In this document: piece by piece, positions 16,564-24,389 of the stretch
How positions within the stretch are numbered: the first letter of the stretch is position 1
How the letters are laid out: each line of letters begins with the position of its first letter
Origin: Streptomyces durocortorensis
GTDB taxonomy: Bacteria; Actinomycetota; Actinomycetes; Streptomycetales; Streptomycetaceae
Direction: 5' to 3'
Length of the DNA: 64,000 nt
Assembly (NCBI RefSeq): GCF_031760065.1
Contig: NZ_CP134500.1
Span: forward strand, 3,348,001-3,412,000
Translations under genes and position numbers: made by a program
The notes under the pieces: generated by a model
What the model was told of the DNA's origin: nothing
The model's input: only the letters and a program-made list of their open reading frames with translations
The model's database searches: none

Positions 16564-17268
16564 CTACCAGCATCTGCCTCCGGTCGCGCCGGCCCGCGGG
16601 GCCGACGACTCCTCCTTCCTGCCCGGCGCCGCGTACGCCTCGGCCAGCAGCTCCGAGACATAGGCGACCTGTCCGGGGCCGGTCGACAGATATCCGCTCG
16701 CGCCCAGCAGCTTCACCTGGGCGCGGTCAACGGCCGTCAGCCGCCTCTGCAGGTCCTCAAGCCCCGCCTGAGGCAGCCCGCCGGGCCCCGTGTCCTCCAG
16801 GACGGCACGGATCTCCAGTTGGTCGATGAGCGCGTCGGCGACCGCCGACTTGACCAGCTGCATCTGCAACAGCGGGACATCGCCCGAGGTACGGTCACCG
16901 AGATGGGCCACCACGGCCTCGCGCAGGCCCTCGGACAGGCCCAGCCGCAGCCACACGAGGCCCCGCGCCCAGCCGATGCCGCGGTCCCCCGGGCCGAACT
17001 CCGCGGAGCCGGGCACCTCGTGCCGCACCATCACCACCTCGCCGCCCGGCAGCGACTCGGTCGCCAGGATCTCCGGTCCGCCGGGCGCCAGCTCCGACAA
17101 CCGGCCGTTGTACCAGGCCCGGCCGGCCTTGAGCAGCGTCTCGGGAGTGACCACGCCGTGCCCGTGCGGACCGCACGGCAGCATGCCCGGCAGCAGGGAC
17201 TCGCACAGTCCGGTCAGGGCGGGCGCCAGCCCCTGGTCGCGGGCGAGGCGGTGCAGAGCGAGCGTCAT
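16564..17268 (-). CDS. Acyl-CoA dehydrogenase C-terminal-domain-like protein
   Basis: A 234-residue protein that resembles only the C-terminal helical half of acyl-CoA dehydrogenases: an arginine-rich helix with W-A-R-G-L-V-W-L-R-L-G-L-S, then L-P-L-L-Q-M-Q-L-V-K-S-A-V-A-D, and a last-helix-like L-L-G-A-S-G-Y-L-S. The N-terminal FAD/substrate domains are absent, so classical dehydrogenation is doubtful. It overlaps the KAS-like gene by ATGA and so probably works with it. It could be a structural partner or an ACP-level dehydratase/desaturase component. The assignment is tentative. Confidence 0.42.
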   Translation of the reverse strand: MTLALHRLARDQGLAPALTGLCESLLPGMLPCGPHGHGVVTPETLLKAGRAWYNGRLSELAPGGPEILATESLPGGEVVMVRHEVPGSAEFGPGDRGIGWARGLVWLRLGLSEGLREAVVAHLGDRTSGDVPLLQMQLVKSAVADALIDQLEIRAVLEDTGPGGLPQAGLEDLQRRLTAVDRAQVKLLGASGYLSTGPGQVAYVSELLAEAYAAPGRKEESSAPRAGATGGRCW

Positions 17269-18137
17269 GGCGCATCACCGGCCACGCAGACCCCGAGGTC
17301 CCCGGTCGTCGGGTCGTGCTCGACCAGCACCAGCGGCCGGGGGCCCGCGGGCCCGGCCAGCTCGGCCCAGAGCGCGGAGCAGGGGAATCCCTTGGCGGCC
17401 CCCCTGACCTCGGCGAGGCCGTCCGGCAGGTCGCGGCCCGGGTCGATGCCGGAGCCCGCGACGACCGTGATGTCGCGGCCGTACGGGCTCAGCTGCTCGG
17501 CGAGCAGCGCCCGGACGTCCTCCGTGGACACACCCGGCGTGTGCCGCAGGTCCGGCCGCACCCCACGGCCCTCGCCCGGCCCGTCGCCCGTCGACAGCAG
17601 CAGCGCCACTCCCGCGTCACCCCGAAGGGCCTGATCGCCGACGAGGCCGGTGTCGTAGGGCAGCGCGGCCTGGTCCAGTACGAGGACCAGGGCACGGCCG
17701 AGGGCATGCCTGCGGGCGAACTCGGTGGCGAGCCGCAGTGCGACGAACGGTGTGCAGCTGCCCTGCTCCGACACCCCGAACGCCAGCGGGCTGTGCGGCC
17801 ACGCCTCGGACAGATAGGTGGCCGCCGCATACCGGCAGTCGAGGTCCGGTGTGCAGTGCGCGACGATCGCCACTCCGACCGGGTCGCCGTCGAGGTCCAG
17901 GGACTCGACCAGCTCGCGGGACATCGCGGCGAAGGTGTTGCCCGTGCCGCCCGGTACCAGGCCCGGGCGGTACTCGACGCCGTACTGCGTGGTCAGATCG
18001 GTGAAGTGCCGCTCGGAGAAGGCGTCGTCGATCCGGTTGCGGCCGGCCGGGAAGGCCCGGTGGACGACCCGTTCGAGCCGCAGCGGCGGCGCCGGCACGC
18101 CGCGCGCCGCCACAGGAGGCGCCACGGTTCGGTACAT
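17265..18137 (-). CDS. Degenerate KAS III/thiolase-like protein
   Basis: A 290-residue thiolase-fold protein. A Cys occurs in V-S-E-Q-G-S-C-T-P-F, at the nucleophile position of KAS III enzymes, but the usual His (PHQxN) is replaced around V-V-A-G-S-G-I-D, and the Asn/Ser loop is not recognisable. It lies between the operon ACP and the ACAD-like gene, with a 2-bp gap and an ATGA overlap. It may be a non-condensing acyltransferase or an inactive partner for the FabH-like enzyme at 21.2 kb. Confidence 0.5.
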   Translation of the reverse strand: MYRTVAPPVAARGVPAPPLRLERVVHRAFPAGRNRIDDAFSERHFTDLTTQYGVEYRPGLVPGGTGNTFAAMSRELVESLDLDGDPVGVAIVAHCTPDLDCRYAAATYLSEAWPHSPLAFGVSEQGSCTPFVALRLATEFARRHALGRALVLVLDQAALPYDTGLVGDQALRGDAGVALLLSTGDGPGEGRGVRPDLRHTPGVSTEDVRALLAEQLSPYGRDITVVAGSGIDPGRDLPDGLAEVRGAAKGFPCSALWAELAGPAGPRPLVLVEHDPTTGDLGVCVAGDAP

Positions 18138-18139
18138 GG

Positions 18140-18424
18140 CTAGGCGCCCGTCTCGGCGAGCAGGAAGTCGGCCAGCGTACGCACCGACTCGAAGTGGCTC
18201 ATCTCCAGCTGGTCGGTGTCCAGCTCGATGCCGAGCCTCTCCTCCAGGCCCATCAGGAGTTCGAAGACCCCGCTGGAGTCGAGGCCGACCTGGTCGAACA
18301 GCCGGAGGTCCTCGTGAAGGCCGGGGATCTCCCGGCCGAGGACCTCGCGGAGGGCCGAGCCGATCGCTTCCACGGCCTTGTCGCGGTCGACGGCGTTCTC
18401 AAGGGGAACAGCGGTTTCGGACAT
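18140..18424 (-). CDS. Acyl carrier protein for the aminoacyl starter
   Basis: A 94-residue carrier protein with the phosphopantetheine Ser in Q-V-G-L-D-S-S-G-V-F-E-L-L. It is distinct from the PKS ACP at 5.0 kb. By analogy with BtrI of butirosin synthesis, it would be charged with glutamate by the ATP-grasp enzyme and carry the product of the PLP decarboxylase. It lies directly downstream of that decarboxylase and 2 bp upstream of the KAS-like gene. Confidence 0.82.
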   Translation of the reverse strand: MSETAVPLENAVDRDKAVEAIGSALREVLGREIPGLHEDLRLFDQVGLDSSGVFELLMGLEERLGIELDTDQLEMSHFESVRTLADFLLAETGA

Positions 18425-18491
18425 GACGTGACGGTCCTTTCGGTGGTGGCGTTGAGAGGAAGGGAGCGGGGTCCGGGAAGGGGGGCGGGGT

Positions 18492-19781
18492 TCAGCGACC
18501 GGCCCGGGACAGCGCCTCGGTCTCCGGGAGGTGCTGGTTGCGCAACAGGTCGTCGGGGCGGTCGCGGTCGCGGACCGCGTGCGAGCGGCCGTCGAGGACC
18601 AGCACCTCGGCCGGGTGGCCATGGCTGAGGAAGTTGACCGGGGACGCACTCGGTCCGTACGCGCCCGAGCAGCCCACGCCGATCAGGTCGCCCGGCCGCA
18701 CCTCCGGCAGCTGGACCTTCTTGCCGAGGGTGTCGTTCGGGGTGCACAGCGGTCCGGTGATGTTCCAGACGCCGGTCGCGGGCTCCTCGGCCCGGTTGAG
18801 CACCCGCATGGGGAAGTTGCGCTTGACGAAGGAGCCGATGCCGACCGCCGCCATGTGGTGGTTGGTGCCGCCGTCGGCGACCGCGAAGTTCTCCCCCATG
18901 GACGTCTTCACATAGCGCACGCGTGTGACGTACGTGCCGAAGGGTGCCGTCAGATAGCGGCCGAGCTCCATCACCAGGCGGGTCTCGGGGTGCCGGGAGA
19001 CGAACGCTTCGAGGAGCGGATTGAGCTGCGCGGCCAGGACCTCGAAGTCCAGGTCCTTCTCGTTGTCGAAGTACGCGACGCCGAGACCGCCGCCGATGTC
19101 GACCATCTCCAGCGGGAAGTCCAGTGCCGCGGAAAGGCGTTCGGCGAGGGCGAGGATGCGCTCGGTGTTCTCCGCGACGGCGTCCTCGCTGAGGATGCGG
19201 GTGCCCATGTAGACCTGGACACCCATCAGCCGGACGTTGGTGAGCCCGGCCACCGCACCGGGACCGTCGACGAGCTGGGCCTCGTCGATGCCGAACTGGC
19301 GCGGCTTGCCCCCCATGGTGAGCCCGGAGCCCTTGACCGCGAACTCCGGATTGACCCGCAGCGCGACGCGCGCGGTGACGGAGCGCTCGCGGGCCAGCTG
19401 GTCGATGAGCTCCAGTTCGCCGAACGACTCGCAGATGATCGTGTAGACGCCCTCGTCCAAGCAGGCGGCCAGCTCGGCGCGGCTCTTGCCGGGTCCCAGG
19501 AAGATGATGTCGGCCGGCTCGACGCCTGCCCTGCGGGCGGTGGCCAGCTCGGTCAGGGAGGAGATCTCGGCGCGGGCGCCGTGCGCGTGCAGCAGCGCGC
19601 AGATGGCGATGTTCGGGTTGGCCTTCAGCGAGAAGAAGATCTCAAGCTTCGGATGCAGCCGCTCGCGGATCGAGACGATCCGCTCGCGCAGGCCGTCGCC
19701 GTCGTAGACGTAGAGCGGCGTTCCGTACTGCTCCGCGAGCTCCGATATCCCGATTCCCTGCACGGTGTACTCAGTGGGCAC
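18492..19781 (-). CDS. PLP-dependent aminoacyl-ACP decarboxylase (BtrK-like)
   Basis: A 429-residue fold-III PLP decarboxylase related to diaminopimelate decarboxylase. The PLP lysine is in F-F-S-L-K-A-N-P-N, the Gly-rich phosphate loop is V-D-I-G-G-G-L-G-V-A-Y-F, and the C-terminal signature is G-P-L-C-T-P-N-D-T-L-G-K-K. That last stretch and the C-terminal S-G-A-Y-G-P-S-A-S-P-V-N-F-L resemble BtrK, which decarboxylates glutamyl-ACP to GABA-ACP. The amino acid here could still differ from Glu. GTG start at 19781; its first 11 bp overlap the ATP-grasp gene. Confidence 0.78.
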   Translation of the reverse strand: MPTEYTVQGIGISELAEQYGTPLYVYDGDGLRERIVSIRERLHPKLEIFFSLKANPNIAICALLHAHGARAEISSLTELATARRAGVEPADIIFLGPGKSRAELAACLDEGVYTIICESFGELELIDQLARERSVTARVALRVNPEFAVKGSGLTMGGKPRQFGIDEAQLVDGPGAVAGLTNVRLMGVQVYMGTRILSEDAVAENTERILALAERLSAALDFPLEMVDIGGGLGVAYFDNEKDLDFEVLAAQLNPLLEAFVSRHPETRLVMELGRYLTAPFGTYVTRVRYVKTSMGENFAVADGGTNHHMAAVGIGSFVKRNFPMRVLNRAEEPATGVWNITGPLCTPNDTLGKKVQLPEVRPGDLIGVGCSGAYGPSASPVNFLSHGHPAEVLVLDGRSHAVRDRDRPDDLLRNQHLPETEALSRAGR

Positions 19782-21156
19782 GACTCACTCCTTCAGCCAC
19801 GAGCCGGGCGGTGACGCCCTCGTCGAGGGCGGTCAGCTCGGTGGCCGAGTCGGCCACCACGATTCCGTAGAGGCGGCCGTCGAACGGCTCGCCGGGACGC
19901 TCCTGACCGCCCGCGTTGACGGTCGCGTAGTTGTTGATCACCAGGCCCGAGCCGCCCGCCTCGGTGAGGAGCAGCGGGCCGAGGACGCGGCGCATCTCCT
20001 CGAAGCCGATCGGGCCGTTCAGGCGCAGCGGGTAGTGGCGGGCCAGCCCGGCCCTCCCCGGACCCACCAGTCTTTCCTGGAGGCGCACTTGGTAGGTCGA
20101 CATGTTGTTGCGGGCATTGATCTCGATGACCGGGAACACCCCGTCGGCGTCGTCGAGAAGCGCGTCGACGCCGACCACCCCGATGTATCCGTCGGCGGCC
20201 AGTCGCTTGCCCAGCAGCGCGGCGGCCTCGCGGAGCGCGGCGAGGCGGCTCTCGGAGAGCTGGGCCGGGATGCGGTGGCCCTTGTGCACGCCGCCCTCGG
20301 TGACCGCGCGCTTGACGAAGTCGAAGTGCACCGACTGGTCGCGTCCGACGGTGAACTGGTAGTTCAGATCACCCTGGTTGGGAACCCACTCCTCCACGAC
20401 GAAGGCGATGCGCGGCTGTCCGGATCGCTCCACACGCTGGGTGACCATGCGCAGCACACGGTCCATCCGGCGTTCGTTCTCCAGGACGACGATGCCCTTG
20501 CCCGAGACGCCGAAGGCCTCCTTGACGACGGTCCTGCGCCCCTCGGCGAGCAGTTCCCGGGCCCGGCCGAGTGCTTCGCCCAGCTCGTCGACCGTCTCGC
20601 AGGTCCATCCCGCGGGCTGGCGCAACCCCAGCTCGTCCGCGGCCCGGCGGCTGTAGATCTTGCTGTTGACGGCCTTGCAGAGACCGGCTCCGGGCGCTGC
20701 CAGAGGCATACCGGTACGCCGCGAGAGCTCCTCCTCCACGACGGAGATGCCGTGTGCCGTGAGGTGTGCCCCCTGCCCGGCCAGCTCGGTGAGGGTGGCG
20801 AGCAGCGCGGGGTCGTGCAGTACGTCCTCGGTGACGTTGCGCTGGGAGTCCTGCCGGGCGACGGCATGGACCGCGGGCAGGCCGAGACCGAGCTCGGCGA
20901 GGTAGGCGAGGTACGCCTCGTCCGGCGCGGTCTTGAGCACCACGTGGTCGCCTTCGCCCGCGAGCAGCAGCGCGAACTCGTCCATGCGGTTGACCACGGC
21001 ATTGCCCGAGGCCCCGGAGAAGCGGGGCAGGGTGTGCTCGCCCTGCGCCCACACCTCCTCGACCTCGAAATTGCCCAGGAACACCAGCGGCGTATCGGGC
21101 GAGCCGGTCACGGCGCGCTTGAGCCGGCCGGTGAAACCGGCACTGAATTCGTCCAT
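19771..21156 (-). CDS. ATP-grasp amino acid-ACP ligase (BtrJ-like)
   Basis: A 461-residue ATP-grasp protein with a pre-ATP-grasp N-domain. The ATP-grasp core includes V-V-K-E-A-F-G-V-S-G-K-G-I-V and the metal-binding V-I-E-I-N-A-R-N-N-M. This is the architecture of BtrJ, which loads glutamate on a carrier protein. The adjacent BtrK-like decarboxylase and ACP support the same reaction here: amino acid + ATP + holo-ACP to aminoacyl-ACP. It is translationally coupled to the decarboxylase. Confidence 0.75.
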   Translation of the reverse strand: MDEFSAGFTGRLKRAVTGSPDTPLVFLGNFEVEEVWAQGEHTLPRFSGASGNAVVNRMDEFALLLAGEGDHVVLKTAPDEAYLAYLAELGLGLPAVHAVARQDSQRNVTEDVLHDPALLATLTELAGQGAHLTAHGISVVEEELSRRTGMPLAAPGAGLCKAVNSKIYSRRAADELGLRQPAGWTCETVDELGEALGRARELLAEGRRTVVKEAFGVSGKGIVVLENERRMDRVLRMVTQRVERSGQPRIAFVVEEWVPNQGDLNYQFTVGRDQSVHFDFVKRAVTEGGVHKGHRIPAQLSESRLAALREAAALLGKRLAADGYIGVVGVDALLDDADGVFPVIEINARNNMSTYQVRLQERLVGPGRAGLARHYPLRLNGPIGFEEMRRVLGPLLLTEAGGSGLVINNYATVNAGGQERPGEPFDGRLYGIVVADSATELTALDEGVTARLVAEGVSRAH

Positions 21157-21216
21157 GTCTTCTCTCCCACGTCCCGTTCTGCTGTGGCGTCGGCCTTGGG
21201 CGTGTCCGCCGGACCC

Positions 21217-22146
21217 TTAGTGCTGGAGGACCATCGCGGCGAACGCCTGGCCGAGGCCCGCCGCGGTCATCAGGTAGTGGTTGCCCGGCTTGAGCAGCCC
21301 CAGATCACGTACCGACCGGTAGTTGATGAAGGGGTCGGCGCAGAAGGCGTGCCCCGAGAGCGCGATGTTGTCGAGATGGATCGTGTCGGTGCTGATGCCG
21401 AGGTTCTTGGCCGCGACCGTCCAGGAGACCCGGTTGACGTTGTGGGGCAGGACGAGGGCGAGGTCCGCGACGCTGATCCCGGCCTCCTCCGTCGCCGCGA
21501 GCACGACCTCCTCCAGGGCGCCCTGGTAGATGCGTACGGCCTCCTTGGCGAGGTCCCCCACCAGGTCGATCAGGCCGTCGTCGCGGCCGTGGATGCGGGC
21601 GGCGTAGCCGAGCATCCGGTCGCGGTCCCCGCCGGGGCCGACCAGAACGGCCGCGGTGGCCTCGCTCATGATCGACACGTCGGCGACCCACTGGGAGAAG
21701 GGCGTGAGCGTCTTGTCCCCGGCCAGCACCAGCGCGAGCGCGTCGGGGTCGCCGTCCGCTTCCAGGAGCATCCCGGCCACGTCGACGGCGAGCAGTCCGG
21801 TCGCACAGCCGTGGTCGGCGACCGCGAAGGTCCGGGCGTTCCTCAGGCCGAGCGCGTCGCACACGTCCCGGACCGGGCTCACCGGATAGGGCGCGGTGGT
21901 ACGAAGGCCCTTGGCCCGGATCACGTAGCGGACCCGGTCCTCCTGCCCGGCCAGGCCCTCCAGCTTGCCGGCCGCGGCCAGCAGCAGGTCCGCCTCGGAC
22001 CGGTCGGGCGCCTGGCAGATCCCGTCCAGCCCGTAGAGCCGGGTGAACCGGCGCACCTGCTGGTCACTGATCCCGAGGGTTTCCTTGAGGGCATCCACCG
22101 GCACCGTATCCGGCAGATGACTTGACACCGCCACCAATGAGGTCAT
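21217..22146 (-). CDS. FabH-like beta-ketoacyl-ACP synthase III
   Basis: A 309-residue KAS III with the nucleophile in A-D-H-G-C-A-T-G-L-L and the His motif L-P-H-N-V-N-R-V. The third catalytic position, usually Asn in G-N-T-S, reads S-G-H-A-F-C-A-D-P-F, giving His. It heads the aminoacyl-ACP operon, so it may condense the aminoacyl starter with malonyl-ACP or pass it to the PKS. The changed third residue would also fit acyl transfer without condensation. The ATG at 22146 lies only 7 bp after a TAGCTT -10 element, suggesting a leaderless message. Confidence 0.72.
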   Translation of the reverse strand: MTSLVAVSSHLPDTVPVDALKETLGISDQQVRRFTRLYGLDGICQAPDRSEADLLLAAAGKLEGLAGQEDRVRYVIRAKGLRTTAPYPVSPVRDVCDALGLRNARTFAVADHGCATGLLAVDVAGMLLEADGDPDALALVLAGDKTLTPFSQWVADVSIMSEATAAVLVGPGGDRDRMLGYAARIHGRDDGLIDLVGDLAKEAVRIYQGALEEVVLAATEEAGISVADLALVLPHNVNRVSWTVAAKNLGISTDTIHLDNIALSGHAFCADPFINYRSVRDLGLLKPGNHYLMTAAGLGQAFAAMVLQH

Positions 22147-22169
22147 GCGCCGCAAGCTACGCAGCGCGA

Positions 22170-22196
22170 CTGACGGGTGGCTGACACGACGCTGAC
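22170..22196 (-). promoter_or_regulatory. SARP-type triple direct repeat, aminoacyl-ACP operon promoter
   Basis: On the minus strand GTCAG occurs three times (22196-22192, 22185-22181, 22174-22170), in exact 11-bp steps. Nine bp after the last GTCAGT is TAGCTT at 22160-22155. It is back-to-back with the plus-strand repeat for the Dap/NRPS operon, forming a bidirectional SARP promoter. Confidence 0.75.
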
Positions 22197-22216
22197 CGTG
22201 GCTCCCCGCGCCGCCG

Positions 22217-22243
22217 GTCAGTTCCCGGTCAGCGGGGCGTCAG
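22217..22243 (+). promoter_or_regulatory. SARP-type triple direct repeat, Dap/NRPS operon promoter
   Basis: GTCAG occurs at 22217, 22228 and 22239, exactly 11 bp apart, followed about 9 bp later by a GAGCAT -10-like hexamer. The SbnB-like gene starts 57 bp after the last repeat. Confidence 0.75.
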
Positions 22244-22299
22244 TGGTGTTGCCGAGCATGGGCGGTGTCCGAATCACCTGCCAGGGAGCGTGGATTGAC

Positions 22300-23358
22300 A
22301 TGTCGGTGTCGCAGTCGGAACCAGGACCGGTCAGGCGGCCGACGTTCGCGGTGGTACCGGGAGCGCAGGTCAACAGCGTCCTGCAAGGACGGGAGAAGCA
22401 GGTCATCGACCTGGTCGAGGCCACCTACCGGCTGCACGGCACGGGCGCCACCGTGAACCCGCCCTCGTACTTCCTGCGCTTCCCGGACCGCCCCGATGCG
22501 CGGATCATCGCGCTGCCCGCCTCGCTGGGCGGGGAGTCGGGCGTCGACGGGCTGAAGTGGATCTCCAGCTTCCCCGCCAACATCGAGTCGGGCCTGCCGC
22601 GCGCCTCAGCGGTGCTCATCCTCAACGACCCGGCGACCGGCTACCCCTTCGCCTGCCTTGAGTCGTCCGTCATCAGCGCGGTACGCACCGCGGCGTCGGC
22701 GGCCCTGGCCGCCGACGTACTGAGCCGCGGTCGCGGTGACCGGCCCCGGCGGGTCGGTTTCGTCGGGACCGGCCTGATCGCCCGCTTCATCCACACCTAT
22801 CTGGCCGCGGCGGGCTGGGACTTCGACGAGGTGGGCGTACACGATCTGAAGCCCGAGCACGCCGACCGCTTCCGCGGCTACGTGGAGGGCGGACACGGCG
22901 GTCGGGTGGTGGTGCACGACAGCGCCGAGTCGCTGATCCGGGCGAGTGACCTGGTGGTGTTCGCCACGGTCGCGGGGGCCCCGCACATCAGCGACCCCGG
23001 GTGGTTCGCGCACGCGCCACTGGTACTGAACGTCTCGCTGCGCGACCTCGCGCCCGAGATCGTCCTCTCGGCCGTCAACGTCGTCGACGACGTCGAGCAC
23101 TGCCTCAAGGCCAACACGTCCGTGCACCTGGCCGAACAGCTGACGGGCGGCCGGGAGTTCCTGTCGGGGACTCTGTACGACGTGATGTCCGGGGCGGTGC
23201 GGCCACCGGCCGGCCGGACCCTGGTGTTCTCCCCCTTCGGGCTCGGCGTCCTCGATCTGGCCGTCGGCTCGTATGTGTACGACGAGATCGACCGCAAGGG
23301 TGAACTGCGTGTCGCCGACGGATTCTTCGATGAGCTCGACCGTTACGGAAAGAGCTGA
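22300..23358 (+). CDS. SbnB-like dehydrogenase of 2,3-diaminopropionate synthesis
   Basis: A 352-residue protein of the ornithine cyclodeaminase/mu-crystallin family with an NAD-binding motif, V-G-F-V-G-T-G-L-I-A-R-F. The preceding S-S-V-I-S-A-V-R-T-A-A-S-A-A is typical of the family. In staphyloferrin B synthesis SbnB oxidises N-(2-amino-2-carboxyethyl)-glutamate to L-2,3-diaminopropionate and 2-oxoglutarate. An SbnA-like gene follows after 35 bp, which strongly supports that role. The ATG at 22300 is chosen because it follows CAGGGAG; a frame open to 22177 runs through the SARP repeats and has no family sequence. Confidence 0.85.
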   Translation: MSVSQSEPGPVRRPTFAVVPGAQVNSVLQGREKQVIDLVEATYRLHGTGATVNPPSYFLRFPDRPDARIIALPASLGGESGVDGLKWISSFPANIESGLPRASAVLILNDPATGYPFACLESSVISAVRTAASAALAADVLSRGRGDRPRRVGFVGTGLIARFIHTYLAAAGWDFDEVGVHDLKPEHADRFRGYVEGGHGGRVVVHDSAESLIRASDLVVFATVAGAPHISDPGWFAHAPLVLNVSLRDLAPEIVLSAVNVVDDVEHCLKANTSVHLAEQLTGGREFLSGTLYDVMSGAVRPPAGRTLVFSPFGLGVLDLAVGSYVYDEIDRKGELRVADGFFDELDRYGKS

Positions 23359-23393
23359 GCCGCGGCTCACCGGTCGTGGATGGGAGTCGTCCT

Positions 23394-24389
23394 GTGCCAG
23401 TCATATCCGCACCACAGGAATTCAACGTCGACGATCTCTACGTTGACCTCCAGTGGGTTTCCGGGCAACCGCTCTACCTCAAGTGCGAAGGGTTCAACTT
23501 CGCCGGATCCATCAAACTCAAGGCCGCTTCCGAGATGATCGCCATGGCGGAGCGCAGCGGCGAGCTACAGCCCGGCGACATGCTCGTCGAGAGCTCGTCG
23601 GGCAACATGGGAGTCGCCATCAGCCTGCTGGCGAGCAGCCGGGGCTACCGGTTCACCTGTGTGACGGACTCCCGCTGCACCCTGAGCGCCCGGCAGCTGA
23701 TGGAGGCACTCGGCACCGAGGTGCACGTCATCACGGAGCCGCACCCCGAGGACGGTCTCCTGGGGGCGCGCATCAACCGCGTCAAGAAGCTGTGCGCGGA
23801 CAACTACGACTACGTGTGGCTCAACCAGTATTTCAATCCCGGGAACTGGCTGGCGCATTTCCAGACGACCGGCCCCGAGATACTGAAGAGTTTCCCCGAG
23901 GTCGACGTGGTGTTCGTCGGCGCGGGCACGACGGGCACCCTCATGGGCTGCGCACGCTATCTGCGCCAGGCCAAGCCGTCCGTGCGGATCGTCGCGATCG
24001 ACACGGTGGGCTCGGTGACCTTCGGTACGCCCGCGGCCCCGCGGTCCATTCCCGGTCTCGGCACGGGGGTGCGTCCGCACATCCTCGACGAGTCCTTCGT
24101 GGACGACGTGGTGCATGTGCCCGAGACCGAGACGCTGCGGCTCTGCCGAAGCCTCGCCGACCGCGGCTTCCTCTTCGGCGGGTCCACCGGAACGGTGGTC
24201 GGCGGCGCGCTGAGCTGGCTGGAGCGGAACCGCCCCGAGGGCGGGATCACCGCGGTGGCCATCGCTCCGGATCTCGGCGACCGCTATCTGGACACCATCT
24301 ACAACGACCAGTGGGTCGAGGAGATCTACGGGTCCGGCGCGCTCAAGGCCGCCGACTCCGCGCGGCTACTGACCAGGGGAACCCCATGA
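23394..24389 (+). CDS. SbnA-like PLP synthase of 2,3-diaminopropionate synthesis
   Basis: A 331-residue cysteine synthase-fold enzyme. The PLP lysine lies in [11 protein letters not shown] and the substrate loop is [10 protein letters not shown]; a phosphate-binding G-A-G-T-T-G-T-L follows. SbnA condenses O-phosphoserine with glutamate to N-(2-amino-2-carboxyethyl)-glutamate, the SbnB substrate. The pair should supply Dap to the NRPS whose ATG overlaps this gene's stop. The GTG at 23394 follows GGGAG at 7-bp spacing and is preferred to the GTG at 23376. Confidence 0.85.
   Translation: MPVISAPQEFNVDDLYVDLQWVSGQPLYLKCEGFNFAGSIKLKAASEMIAMAERSGELQPGDMLVESSSGNMGVAISLLASSRGYRFTCVTDSRCTLSARQLMEALGTEVHVITEPHPEDGLLGARINRVKKLCADNYDYVWLNQYFNPGNWLAHFQTTGPEILKSFPEVDVVFVGAGTTGTLMGCARYLRQAKPSVRIVAIDTVGSVTFGTPAAPRSIPGLGTGVRPHILDESFVDDVVHVPETETLRLCRSLADRGFLFGGSTGTVVGGALSWLERNRPEGGITAVAIAPDLGDRYLDTIYNDQWVEEIYGSGALKAADSARLLTRGTP

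Noticed and set aside
16341..16661. A longer N-terminus for the MMPL protein (841 aa).
   Set aside because: The added residues are Arg-rich, cross the promoter palindrome and precede a canonical MMPL start at 16340.
23453..24385. The NRPS reading frame stays open upstream to 23453, giving an apparent 4109-aa protein.
   Set aside because: This part overlaps the SbnA-like gene in another frame and translates to Arg/His-rich sequence with no domain. The first C-domain residues start right after the ATG at 24386.
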